From Streptomyces sp. NBC_00683 (GTDB lineage Bacteria > Actinomycetota > Actinomycetes > Streptomycetales > Streptomycetaceae): a DNA stretch of 64,000 nt. The stretch covers positions 1,054,001 to 1,118,000 of the forward strand of contig NZ_CP109013.1 of NCBI RefSeq assembly GCF_036226745.1, written 5' to 3'. Positions within the stretch are counted from its first letter, which is position 1. Every line of letters starts with the position of its first letter. Positions 16,317 to 26,661 of this stretch are shown one piece after another. The notes under the pieces are model-generated. The model saw only the letters and a list, made by a program, of their open reading frames with translations. It made no database searches and had not been told where the DNA came from. The translations under genes were made by a program, and so were the position numbers.

Positions 16317-17059
16317 TCAGCGGCGTACCTTGCGGGTGGCCCTCAGCCACTCCTTGTTCATGGCCGCGATCGAGGGCAGCGGAATGCCCTTGGGGCAGGC
16401 CGTGGCGCACTCGCCGGTCAGGGTGCAGCCGCCGAATCCCTCCTCGTCCATGGTGGCGACCATGTCGAGTACCCGGGTCTCGCGCTCGGGTGCGCCCTGC
16501 GGGAGCACGTTGAGATGGTTGATCTTCGCCGAGGTGAAGAGCATCGCGGATCCGTTGGGGCAGGCCGCGACGCAGGCCCCGCAGCCGATACACTCGGCGT
16601 GCTCGAAGGCGAAGTCGGCATCCGGCTTGGGTACGGGGGTGGCGTGCGCGTCGGGCGCCGTGCCGGTCGGGGCGGAGATGTATCCGCCGGACTGGATGAT
16701 GCGGTCGAAGGCCGAACGGTCCACGACCAGGTCCTTGACGACCGGGAAGGCGGAGGCGCGCCACGGCTCGACGTCGATCGTGTCGCCGTCCTGGAAGGAG
16801 CGCATGTGGAGCTGGCAGGTGGTGGTGCGTTCCGGGCCGTGGGCATCGCCGTTGATGACGAGGCTGCAGGCGCCGCAGATGCCTTCGCGGCAGTCGTGGT
16901 CGAAGGCGACGGGCTCGTCCCCGCCGAGGATGAGTTCCTCGTTGAGGGTGTCGAGCATCTCCAGGAACGACATGTCCTGGGAGATGCCGTCGACTTCGTA
17001 GGTGGCCATGGCGCCGGGCGCCTCGGCGTTCTGCTGGCGCCAGACGCGCAGGGTGAGCT

Positions 17060-17063
<4 letters not shown>
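16317..17063 (-). CDS. sdhB: Succinate dehydrogenase/fumarate reductase iron-sulfur subunit
   Basis: A 248-aa electron-transfer subunit. The [2Fe-2S] ligands are C58, C63, C66 and C83 ([17 protein letters not shown] ... TTCQLH); the [4Fe-4S] and [3Fe-4S] sites are [14 protein letters not shown] and [14 protein letters not shown]. It carries electrons from the SdhA flavin to the membrane quinone site. It is the last gene of sdhCAB, with its ATG overlapping the sdhA stop. A long same-frame extension upstream is an artefact of GC bias. Confidence 0.95.
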
Positions 17064-19009
<1,946 letters not shown>

Positions 19010-19010
19010 G

Positions 19011-19718
19011 TCAGCTCACCACTCCGGTCATGACGGCCAGGGGCACGGAGACGAAGCCCACCGTCAGTACCACGGCAAAGATGTTGGCCAAGGACTTCAG
19101 CACCCGGTCGCGGGTCGCGTTGCCCACGCCGAGGGTCTGCGCCGCGCTCCAGAATCCGTGCTGGACGTGCAGGCCCATGGCGAGCACCGCGACGATGTAG
19201 ATGACGTTGCCGTACCAGGTGGAGAAGGTGTCGAGCACGTTCTGGTAGGGGTGTCCGTCCTGGAATCCGCCGGTGTGCACGGTGCCGGTGGTCAGGTCGA
19301 GGATGTGCCAGACGATGAACAGGGCCAGGATGATGCCGCCCCAGCGCATGGTGCGGGTGGCATAGCTCGCGCGGGCTTTCTTGTGCACGTACGCGTTCGG
19401 GCGCGCCCTGATGTCGCGGCGGCTCAGCTGGTACGCGGAGACGGCGTGCAGGACGACGGCCGCGACGAGCACCACGCGGATGATCCACAGGGCCCACTCG
19501 TAGTGCAGGAAGGGTTCGCCGAGGGTCCGGAGCCAGTGGGCGTAGTGGTTGAACTCGTCGGACCCGAAGAAGATCTTCAGGTTGCCGAGCATGTGGACGC
19601 TCAGATATCCGAGCATGATCAGGCCGCTCACAGCCATGATCATCTTCTTGCCGACGGACGAGTCCCAGAGCGTACGCGTCATGGACGGCCGTCGGTCCGT
19701 CCGCGTTGCCAATGCCAT
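19011..19718 (-). CDS. sdhC: Succinate dehydrogenase cytochrome b558-type subunit
   Basis: A 235-aa membrane anchor with five hydrophobic segments (starting near residues 25, 70, 115, 160 and 205) and His residues in [30 protein letters not shown] and [10 protein letters not shown] suitable as haem ligands, the pattern of the single-anchor, dihaem type-B enzyme. It is the promoter-proximal gene of sdhCAB. The start at [10 protein letters not shown] lies 7 nt after a TAGCGT -10 box, implying a leaderless message. Confidence 0.9.
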   Translation of the reverse strand: MALATRTDRRPSMTRTLWDSSVGKKMIMAVSGLIMLGYLSVHMLGNLKIFFGSDEFNHYAHWLRTLGEPFLHYEWALWIIRVVLVAAVVLHAVSAYQLSRRDIRARPNAYVHKKARASYATRTMRWGGIILALFIVWHILDLTTGTVHTGGFQDGHPYQNVLDTFSTWYGNVIYIVAVLAMGLHVQHGFWSAAQTLGVGNATRDRVLKSLANIFAVVLTVGFVSVPLAVMTGVVS

Positions 19719-19725
19719 GGACACG

Positions 19726-19756
19726 ACGCTAGGGCCGAAGGGCACCATCGGTCCAA
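19726..19756 (-). promoter_or_regulatory. sdhCAB promoter
   Basis: On the minus strand, TTGGAC (-35), 19 nt, TAGCGT (-10), then 7 nt to the sdhC ATG. This would start transcription at or next to the initiation codon. Confidence 0.5.
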
Positions 19757-19758
19757 GA

Positions 19759-19793
19759 CATGAAACTACTCATGTCCATAGGCATCCGCTATG
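19759..19793. promoter_or_regulatory. Tandem dyads in the sdhC-lysR intergenic region, candidate LysR boxes
   Basis: Two dyads lie side by side: CATGA-N6-TCATG (19759-19774) and CATAG-N7-CTATG (19777-19793). The second contains TAGGCATCCGCTA, a T-N11-A LysR-type box. They sit just upstream of the sdhC -35 box and before the LysR start, the usual place for a divergent LysR activator. Confidence 0.55.
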
Positions 19794-19814
19794 CACGCCG
19801 CTATCGTCGGTTCC

Positions 19815-20742
19815 ATGCACTTCCAGCAGCTCACCTATTTCGTGGCGGTCGCCGAGGCGAAGCACTTCACCCGGGCCGCCGAGGAGGTGCACGTCTCGCA
19901 GCCGTCGCTCTCGCAGCAGATCAAGGCGCTGGAGAACGAGCTGGGTGCCGAGCTGTTCAGTCGCGCCCGGGGCAACATCGCGCTCACCGACGCGGGCGAG
20001 GCACTGCTGCCACTGGCCCGCCGGATCCTGGCGGACGCCGACACGGCACGGCACGAGGTGCAGGAGCTGGTGCAGCTGCGCCGGGGACGGATCAGGCTGG
20101 GCGCCACCCCGAGCATCTGCACGGGCCTGCTGCCCGACATGCTCCGCGCCTTCCACGATCTGCACCCGGGGGTCCAGCTCCTGATCGAGGAGGGCGGCTC
20201 CCACGACCTCGTACGCGGGCTGGCCCGGGGCGCGCTGGACCTCGCGTTCCTCGTGCTGCCACTGCCCGCCGCGTCGCCCGCGCTGACCACGGTGGAGCTG
20301 CTGCAGGAGGACCTGGTGGTGCTGTCGTCGCCCGCCCGGCCGGCTCCCGGCCATGAGGGGAGCGTCCGCATCGCGGATCTCGCGGACGAGCCGATGGTGA
20401 TGTTCCGGCACGGCTACGACCTGCGGGAGCTGACGGTGGCCGCCTGCCGCGCGGAGGGCTTCGAGCCGTCGTTCACGGTGGAGGGCGGCGAGATGGACGC
20501 CGTGCTGGGCTTCGTACGGGCGGGGCTCGGAATCGCGGTGGTCCCCCGCATGGTCGCCGTACGGGCCGGCCGCGACCTGCGGACGACACCGCTGGCCCCG
20601 CCCGGCCTGCGGCGCACCATCGCGCTCGCGCACCGCAGCGACGTGGCGCCGCCGCGGGCGGCGCGCGAACTGCAGCGGGTGCTCCTGGCCAGGGTCGCGA
20701 ACGGGCCCGGAGGTACGGACACGGCAGTACCGCCCGCCACGC
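19815..20742 (+). CDS. LysR family transcriptional regulator, 3' end undefined
   Basis: A LysR-type regulator. Winged HTH MHFQQLTYFVAVAEAKHF ... SQPSLSQQIKALENELG (1-60), then the periplasmic-binding-like effector domain (about 90-300, RIRLGATPSICTGLLPDML, GLGIAVVPRMVAVRAG). The conserved part ends near VLLARVAN, about residue 300. The reading frame then has no stop for another 2.4 kb, running antisense through the whole GGDEF-EAL gene, so the end given is only the edge of a downstream palindrome. A small indel near the end is the likeliest explanation. It is divergent from sdhCAB and presumably regulates it. Confidence 0.75.
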
Positions 20743-20810
20743 CCTCAACCGCCGATCCGGCCCGTCCGGCGGTTGAGGATCAACCACCGCACCACGTACG
20801 GCGGTTGAGG
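20743..20810. terminator. Palindromic repeat/terminator, three copies of a 12-bp unit
   Basis: CCTCAACCGCCG (20743-20754) pairs perfectly with CGGCGGTTGAGG (20767-20778), and a third unit CGGCGGTTGAGG follows at 20799-20810. This TTGAGG/CCTCAA palindrome type is common between Streptomyces genes. Here it separates the convergent LysR and GGDEF-EAL genes and probably terminates both. Confidence 0.6.
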
Positions 20811-20819
20811 ACGAGGACC

Positions 20820-22994
20820 TCAGACCGCGTCCGCCAGCAGCAGGGAGTGGATACGGTCCGGAGCACCGGGGCGCGCGTAGTACCAGCCCTGAGCCGTGTC
20901 GCAGCCCAGCTGCCGCAGCTGCTCGGCCTGCGCTCCGGTCTCCACGCCCTCCACCGTGACCGCGAGGTCCAGGCTGTGAGCGAGCGAGACGATCCCCTCG
21001 ACTATCTTCAGGTCGACCGGGTCGGCCGGATGGTGCTGCATGCCCTGTGTGAAGGAACGATCCAGCTTCAACACGCTCACGGGCAGGCGGCGCAGGTTCG
21101 CCAGGTTCGAGTAGCCGGTCCCGAAGTCGTCCAGGGCGATGTCGACGCCCATCTCCGCCAACTGCCGCAGCGGCTTGAGCAGATCGTCGTCGGCACCGAT
21201 CAGCGCCGACTCGGTCACCTCCAGGCACAGCGCGCCCGGCTCCAGTCCGGAGCGCTCCAGGACGTCGACGGTCTCGGCGACCAGCCTCGGGTGGTGCAGC
21301 TGCGTCGGCGAGAGGTTGACGTTGATCCGGAGCGGGCCGCCGTCGGTGTGCCTCTCCGTCCAGTACTTGGCCTGGCGGACGGACTCCTCCAGCACCCAGC
21401 GGCCGAGCGGCACGATCAGCCCGGTGTGCTCGGCGAGCGGGATGAACCGGTCGGGTCCCAGCACACCGTGCTGCGGGTGGCACCAGCGCACGAGCGCCTC
21501 CGCACCGTGCACGCTGCCGTCGCCCAGGTGCACCAACGGCTGGTACTCGATGAAGAATTCGCCGCGGTCCAGGGCCGCGGGCAGAGCCGTCGTCAGACCG
21601 TGCCGGGTGATGGCTCGGGCGTCGGCCTCGGCGTCGGCGATCGCGAAACGGTTGCCGCCCGCCGACTTGGCGCGGTACATGGTGATGTCGGCACTGCGCA
21701 GTACCTCGGCGGCGGTACGTTCGCCCGACGGCCCCTCGACCACGCCGATGGACCCCCGCACCGTCAGCTCCCGGCCGTCGAGCCGGATGGGTGTGGCGAG
21801 CGCCGAGAGGATCCGGCCGGCGAGCTCGTCGACCTCGTCCTCGGTACGCGGACCGGTCGTCAGGGCCACGAACTCGTCCCCGCCGAGGCGTGCGACCATC
21901 TCGCCCGGGGCCGTCGCGCAGCTCTGCAGCCGGTCGGCGACCTCGACCAGGAGCCGGTCGCCCGCCGCGTGGCCGAGGCTGTCGTTGATCGCCTTGAACC
22001 CGTCGAGGTCGAGGTAGCACAGGCCGAAGCGCATGCCGTCCTTGGCGGCGAGGGCCTTCTCCAGGCGCTCGAAGAACAGGGTCCGGTTGGGCAGCCCCGT
22101 GAGCGCGTCGTGCGTGGCCTCGTAACGCAGCCTCAGGTTGAGCAGCCGCCGCTCGGTGGTGTCCTCCATGAGGGCGAGCTGGTACTCCGGCCTGCCCTCC
22201 GGGTCGCGCAGCAGCGAGACCGTGAGGTTGGTCCACAGCACGGTGCCGTCGTTGCGGTAGTAGGCCTTCTCCACGCGGTAGTGCTCACGTTCCCCGCGCA
22301 CCAGCTCGTTGTAGTACCTCCACACCTGGGGCGAGTCCTCGGGGTGGACCCACTCGTTCACCTTGTGGCTGCGGACGTGGTTCTCGAGGCCGCCGAACAT
22401 CCGGGTGAGGGTGTCGTTGATCTCCAGGATGTTGCCTTCGAGGTCGGCGATTCCGATCCCGACGGCCGCGTCCTTGAACACGGCACGGAACCGCGCCTCG
22501 GTCGCGTGCAGCGCCTGCTCCGCCTGCGAACGGGCAGTGAGCGCCGAGCGGGCGATGGCTTCCTGCTCGGCGAGCGTCCGCTCGCGCAGCGCCTGGGTGA
22601 ATCCGCCGGCGAGCGCGTGCTGCATCCGCGCGCAGCGGGCCCGGCCGTCCTCGGTCGACAGCTCCGTGGGGCCGTTGCTGCCGCAGTAGAGCACCAGGTA
22701 CGAGTCGACGACGCCGAGAGTGGAGCTGAGGGCGTCGGGATCCGTGCAGTGGGCGGCAACCAGCGCGGCCCCCACCTGATGTGCGGACGCCGCGTCGAAG
22801 GGCCGCGCGTGAAGGATTCCGCTGAGATCCCGTGCCAGCGGCAGCAGATGCTGCTCGAACTCCGGGCGGGTCATGGAGGTGGCCGTGGACGGAAAGATCG
22901 CCCGGCTCCAGATGGTGGCGAATCTCCGGAGCCGGCCCTCGGGGCCGTCCGGTTCCGCGTCCGGTGCGCCGGACGCCTGGGCGGGGATGCTCAC
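20820..22994 (-). CDS. rmdA: PAS-GGDEF-EAL cyclic di-GMP enzyme, probable RmdA
   Basis: A 724-aa cytosolic protein without transmembrane segments. Order: unassigned N-terminal helical region (1-160), PAS/PAC (about 165-285, ending LMEDTTERR), GGDEF domain (about 290-455) with intact RLGGDEF at 369-375, and EAL domain (about 465-720) with intact EAL at 499-501, DDFGTGYSN and EGVET. Both diguanylate cyclase and phosphodiesterase sites look competent. Architecture and synteny with the SCO0930-type lipoprotein match S. coelicolor RmdA (SCO0928), a phosphodiesterase affecting morphological development. It is coupled by ATGA to the upstream methyltransferase gene. Confidence 0.85.
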   Translation of the reverse strand: MSIPAQASGAPDAEPDGPEGRLRRFATIWSRAIFPSTATSMTRPEFEQHLLPLARDLSGILHARPFDAASAHQVGAALVAAHCTDPDALSSTLGVVDSYLVLYCGSNGPTELSTEDGRARCARMQHALAGGFTQALRERTLAEQEAIARSALTARSQAEQALHATEARFRAVFKDAAVGIGIADLEGNILEINDTLTRMFGGLENHVRSHKVNEWVHPEDSPQVWRYYNELVRGEREHYRVEKAYYRNDGTVLWTNLTVSLLRDPEGRPEYQLALMEDTTERRLLNLRLRYEATHDALTGLPNRTLFFERLEKALAAKDGMRFGLCYLDLDGFKAINDSLGHAAGDRLLVEVADRLQSCATAPGEMVARLGGDEFVALTTGPRTEDEVDELAGRILSALATPIRLDGRELTVRGSIGVVEGPSGERTAAEVLRSADITMYRAKSAGGNRFAIADAEADARAITRHGLTTALPAALDRGEFFIEYQPLVHLGDGSVHGAEALVRWCHPQHGVLGPDRFIPLAEHTGLIVPLGRWVLEESVRQAKYWTERHTDGGPLRINVNLSPTQLHHPRLVAETVDVLERSGLEPGALCLEVTESALIGADDDLLKPLRQLAEMGVDIALDDFGTGYSNLANLRRLPVSVLKLDRSFTQGMQHHPADPVDLKIVEGIVSLAHSLDLAVTVEGVETGAQAEQLRQLGCDTAQGWYYARPGAPDRIHSLLLADAV

Positions 22995-23809
22995 GCCTTG
23001 CGTCCAACCCCGGCGAAGCCCGAGAAGGCGAACGGGTCTTCCTGCGCCCGCGCCTCGGGGTTCTCGGGACGCCAGTCGGGCATCGAGACGAGTCCGGGCT
23101 CGACCATCTCGTACCCGTCGAAGAAGCTGCTGACCTCGTCGCGCGACCGCATGATCAGCGGATTGCGGATGTTGCGGTAGACGCCGACCGTGCCGCCCGC
23201 GTCCTCCTGGGAAAGCGGAATCCCCTCGTACGAGGCGTGGGTCAGGACGAGCAGGCTGCCGGGCGCCAGCGCTTCGCGCAGTTCGGCGACCGCCTCGTAC
23301 GGTGAGTCGGCGTCCTCGACAAAGTGGAGCACCGCGACGAGCAGCAGGGCCACCGGCTTGTCGAAGTCGAGCAGTCCGCGGATCTCCGGGCTCTCCAGGA
23401 TCTCCGCGGGCTTGCGCAGATCCGCCGAGGCGACCACGGTCCGCTCGTTGCCCTCCAGTACCGCCTGGCTGTGTGCGACCGCGACCGGATCGTGGTCGAC
23501 GTACGCGATCCGGGCTTCCGGGTCGGCCGCCTGGGCGACTTCATGAACGTTGCCGAACGTCGGTATGCCCGAACCGATGTCCAGGAACTGGCTGATACCC
23601 GAAGTGGTGGCGTAGTGCACGGCCCGGCGCATAAAGGCGCGATTCGCCTGCATGATCTTGGGAAGGCCCGGCATGAACTCCATGGCCTTGCGGGCCGCTT
23701 CCCGGTCCACCTCGAAATTGTGCGAACCGCCCAGATAGAAGTCGTACATGCGAGACACGCTCGGCACCGAGATGTCAATGCCCTGCGGTGCCCAGGAGGG
23801 ACGCTCCAT
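22991..23809 (-). CDS. SAM-dependent methyltransferase, DUF574 type
   Basis: A 272-aa protein of the actinobacterial DUF574 (PF04672) family: PSVSRMYDFYLGGSHNFEVD start, then FLDIGSGIPT (SAM-binding), ARIAYVDHDPVAVAHS and RGLLDFDKPVALLLVAVLHF. These proteins have a Rossmann methyltransferase fold, are numerous in Streptomyces and have mostly unknown substrates. ATG at MERPSWAPQ is chosen because GGAG lies 6 nt upstream; another ATG five codons earlier lacks one. The stop overlaps the start of the c-di-GMP gene, so the two are an operon, an unusual pairing. Confidence 0.87.
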   Translation of the reverse strand: MERPSWAPQGIDISVPSVSRMYDFYLGGSHNFEVDREAARKAMEFMPGLPKIMQANRAFMRRAVHYATTSGISQFLDIGSGIPTFGNVHEVAQAADPEARIAYVDHDPVAVAHSQAVLEGNERTVVASADLRKPAEILESPEIRGLLDFDKPVALLLVAVLHFVEDADSPYEAVAELREALAPGSLLVLTHASYEGIPLSQEDAGGTVGVYRNIRNPLIMRSRDEVSSFFDGYEMVEPGLVSMPDWRPENPEARAQEDPFAFSGFAGVGRKA

Positions 23810-23851
23810 CGATGTCTCCAACAAGTCGCCACGGCGATCCGGCCATGTTCA

Positions 23852-23867
23852 TGGTCAGTGTTGACCA
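23852..23867. promoter_or_regulatory. Inverted repeat upstream of the methyltransferase-rmdA operon
   Basis: TGGTCA-GTGT-TGACCA, perfect 6-bp arms, 43 bp before the methyltransferase start and next to a relatively AT-rich segment. Candidate operator; the binding protein is unknown. Confidence 0.35.
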
Positions 23868-23954
23868 GAGGCTACTGATCGACCGCCAAGAGAGCGAGTG
23901 GAAACGGAAATTAGAGATCCGTTATTGGTCACACACCAGTGGCATGTGCAACGG

Positions 23955-23990
23955 GGTCCGTCGCTGCGTGTGAACACCCAGCGACGGACC
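23955..23990 (-). terminator. Terminator of the SCO0930-type lipoprotein gene
   Basis: Perfect inverted repeat GGTCCGTCGCTG / CAGCGACGGACC with a 12-nt loop, 24 nt beyond the stop codon. Confidence 0.7.
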
Positions 23991-24014
23991 GGCACTGCGA
24001 AGACCTCTTCGGGA

Positions 24015-24977
24015 CTACTTGGAAGCGCCCACGAGCTTTGCGTTGGGCGACACCGCGTACCATGTGCCCCCGACACCTTGGCCGTTGGTGTCTCCGGGCT
24101 CGAGGTCGCCGGCGAAAGTGTAGATCGGCCAGCAGTCGACGGACTGCTGCTTGATGCCGTCGGGACGGTCGAAGGTGACGAATCCCTTGGTGGTGACTCC
24201 CTCGACATCATTCTTCGACACGGGACTGACGACGGGCCACTTCTTGAGGCACTCTCCCGTGCACGCGGACTTCATCGGCCATGCCGAGTCCTTCTTGAAG
24301 CGGTAAACCGTCATGCCCCGCTTGTCGACGACGATCTCTCCGAGTTTCGGGTCCTTACGGACCGAAAGTCCGGCGAGATCAGCGGGTTCCGCACCGGCGG
24401 GGCCATCCGCGTTCACCGCGGCCTTCTTCCCGTCCGGAGCCGAGGCGAACCACGTACCTCCGACGCCCTGCCCGTTCGCTTCTCCGGGCCCGGTGTCCTT
24501 CGCGTACCGGTACATCGGCCAGCCGGCGATGGTCAGCTGCTTGGTGCCGTCGGCCCGTGCGACCTCACCCATCAGTTCGGCATCGGTCCCCGCGGCGGCC
24601 GTGGCGTCATCGGCGGGCACCACCGGCCAGGTCTTCGCACAGTCGCCCTCGCAATTCGACTTCGGTGGGCTCGCGGTGTCCTTGTCGAAGCGGTAGAGCG
24701 TGAAGCCCGCGCTGTCGGTCAGCACCTTGCCCAGTTCCTTGCTGTCCCACACCGCGAGCTGCCCGGCCGCCTTCGGCGCCGCCGCGTCAGCACCCGTGTC
24801 GGAGCCGTAGCCCCCGTCCGAGCCGTATCCGCTGTCGGCCGGCTGCTGCGCGGGGGCCGCGTTGCCCACGGCCTGGCCGTTGGGGGACGCGGTGCCCTTC
24901 TCCTGACCGCACGCCGTCGTCAGCGCCAACAGGGCCACCGTCGTCACCGCGAGCGAGGCGTTCCGCCAGGTATTCAT
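24015..24977 (-). CDS. SCO0930-family lipoprotein with secreted-repeat domains
   Basis: A 320-aa exported lipoprotein: hydrophobic signal, atypical lipobox LTTAC (Cys23), a Gly/Tyr/Ser/Asp-rich linker (about 40-70), then repeats of the PF03640 type. KVLTDSAGFTLYRFDKDTA...CEGDCAKTWPVV and EIVVDKRGMTVYRFKKDSA...CTGECLKKWPVV are clear duplicates, each followed by a GWPMYRYAKD / CWPIYTFAGD and GQGVGGTWF / GQGVGGTWY unit. Paired Cys (CEGDC, CTGEC) may form disulfides. Function is unknown, possibly extracellular electron transfer or redox, as suggested for related proteins. Confidence 0.88.
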   Translation of the reverse strand: MNTWRNASLAVTTVALLALTTACGQEKGTASPNGQAVGNAAPAQQPADSGYGSDGGYGSDTGADAAAPKAAGQLAVWDSKELGKVLTDSAGFTLYRFDKDTASPPKSNCEGDCAKTWPVVPADDATAAAGTDAELMGEVARADGTKQLTIAGWPMYRYAKDTGPGEANGQGVGGTWFASAPDGKKAAVNADGPAGAEPADLAGLSVRKDPKLGEIVVDKRGMTVYRFKKDSAWPMKSACTGECLKKWPVVSPVSKNDVEGVTTKGFVTFDRPDGIKQQSVDCWPIYTFAGDLEPGDTNGQGVGGTWYAVSPNAKLVGASK

Positions 24978-25171
24978 GTCGACTCCCGTTGTCCTTCTGC
25001 CGGTTGCGACGCGAGTCCGCGTCGTTCATGGCCCTAGGTACGGGCGGATGGTCCCTCTCTGTTCAACGGGTCCCCGAAAAAGTTTCTCCGGCCGCAAACG
25101 CGAATCGACGAATGTCCCCACCATCAGGCGAATCGACTTCCCACTCCGCGTGCCGCAGGGCGGCGGGGAAC

Positions 25172-25696
25172 ATGATCCCCGGCGTGTACGGATCACGCAT
25201 CGTGCGGCTCATAGCCGCCACCTCCCTGCTCTGGCTGCTCGCCGTCCCGGTGCCCGCGGCCGGTGACAACTGCGCGGTGGCCTCCATCGGCCAGGGGGAC
25301 GGCAGTTCATCGGTCGCCGTGTCGGGTGACGGGCAGTGCAAGGCAGTCGTCGCCGAGCCCGAACCGGCCCCGCCACCACCGCCCCCTCCGCCGCCCGAAC
25401 CGCCGCCACCACCACCGCCCCCTCCCCCACCACCTCCCCCGCCGCCCCCGCCTCCTCCACCGCCGCCCCCTCCGGCCCCCGCGCCGCCCGAACCGGAACC
25501 GGAACCCGCGCCGCCGCCGCCGTCGCCCACGGCACGTCCCGCACCGCCCTCACCCAGGCCCGTGGCACTCCCCACCTACCGCAAACCACCCCGCAAGAAG
25601 CCCCGGGCCGGCCCTTCGCTGGTCTCGCTCACCCTCGTGATCACCGCTCCCGCCGTCTTCGCGGTGGCCGTACTGCGGCCCCGCTCGTCCCGATGA
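25172..25696 (+). CDS. Exported polyproline protein with C-terminal membrane anchor
   Basis: A 174-aa protein: signal peptide (IVRLIAATSLLWLLAVPVPAAG), a small Cys-containing domain (NCAVASIGQGDGSSSVAVSGDGQCKAVV, about 31-58, C-C spacing suitable for one disulfide), about 45 residues that are nearly all Pro, a Pro/Glu/Ala segment, then RKPPRKKPR and one transmembrane helix (SLVSLTLVITAPAVFAVAVL) ending in basic residues. It resembles a wall-spanning rigid stalk anchored in the membrane. GGCGGGGAAC lies before the ATG; the open frame extends upstream without signal features. The next gene starts 33 bp downstream. Confidence 0.7.
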   Translation: MIPGVYGSRIVRLIAATSLLWLLAVPVPAAGDNCAVASIGQGDGSSSVAVSGDGQCKAVVAEPEPAPPPPPPPPPEPPPPPPPPPPPPPPPPPPPPPPPPPAPAPPEPEPEPAPPPPSPTARPAPPSPRPVALPTYRKPPRKKPRAGPSLVSLTLVITAPAVFAVAVLRPRSSR

Positions 25697-25729
25697 CCGA
25701 TGCCCGATGAAGACCGACGAAGGAAGCCC

Positions 25730-26497
25730 ATGTCGGAATGGCTTGTTCTGACCATTGCCATGGCCTCGGCCTGCGCCGTCGTCCTGACCATCGCAGTACT
25801 CAACAACCGCCGCATCGGCGAGGACGACGACCCGTCCGAGACGCCCGACGTCATCGAGTACATGACGATGATGATCGGCGTGGTGTACGCGATCGTCCTC
25901 GGCCTGGCCATCGCGGGCGTCTGGGAGGGCCGCAGCGCCGCCCAGGAATCGGTACGCCTGGAGGCCCAGGCACTGCATGAGGTCAGCGCGCGGGCAGCCG
26001 TGTACCCGGTCGAGGTACGCGACCGGATCCGCAGCGATGTCGACGCCTACGTCTCGTATGTCGTCGACGAGGAGTGGAGGGCGATGACGGAGCACAGCAG
26101 CCTCACCGAGGAGGGGACACGCCTCCTGGACCGGCTGCGGGCCGACGTCACGGAGTACAAGCCGCGTACGGACCACGAGGGGCAGGCGTACCAGCCGCTG
26201 GTGGACCAGGTGGCCGCGGTCGACGACGCACGGGGCTCCCGGGGCCAGAACGCCGGTGCGACCATGCCGGGAGTCGTATGGTTCGGCCTGATCACCGGGG
26301 CGCTGGTCACGGTCGGACTGATCTTCACGCTCCAGATCCGCAGAACGTTCCGCGAACTGCTGCTCGCCGGCCTCTTCAGCGTCCTGATCGCCTTCCTGCT
26401 CTTCCTGATCTGGGATTTCGACGCCCCCTTCGGCCGGGGCATCTCCGCCACGACCGCCCCGTTCGTCGATCTGTTCCCGCACGCCACGGGCGGATAG
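25730..26497 (+). CDS. DUF4239 membrane protein
   Basis: A 255-aa membrane protein: an N-terminal transmembrane helix (WLVLTIAMASACAVVLTIAV), a second (MTMMIGVVYAIVLGLAIAGVW), a charged central domain (about 75-170) and two C-terminal helices (VVWFGLITGALVTVGLIFTL and LLLAGLFSVLIAFLLFLIWDF). This is the bestrophin-like DUF4239 layout. GAAGGAAGC precedes MSEWLVL; an ATG ten codons earlier is less well placed. Probably co-transcribed with the polyproline protein. Function unknown. Confidence 0.82.
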   Translation: MSEWLVLTIAMASACAVVLTIAVLNNRRIGEDDDPSETPDVIEYMTMMIGVVYAIVLGLAIAGVWEGRSAAQESVRLEAQALHEVSARAAVYPVEVRDRIRSDVDAYVSYVVDEEWRAMTEHSSLTEEGTRLLDRLRADVTEYKPRTDHEGQAYQPLVDQVAAVDDARGSRGQNAGATMPGVVWFGLITGALVTVGLIFTLQIRRTFRELLLAGLFSVLIAFLLFLIWDFDAPFGRGISATTAPFVDLFPHATGG

Positions 26498-26661
26498 AAC
26501 AGCCGGCGGGTGCGCCGGCCGGGGGACAAGGCTGCCCCATTCGCCGGACCCCGATCGCGGGTGATATGTACCACTTCTACCGTTCGGGCATCGAGGTGCA
26601 TTTCTGATGCCTTGCGGAAATCCGTTCCGCAGCTGCTCCTCGGGGACCCGGAGGATCCACC

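Noticed and set aside
25362..25500. CCN-rich tract as a microsatellite or CRISPR-like repeat
   Set aside because: It is the coding sequence of the polyproline segment; there are no spacers or fixed repeat unit.
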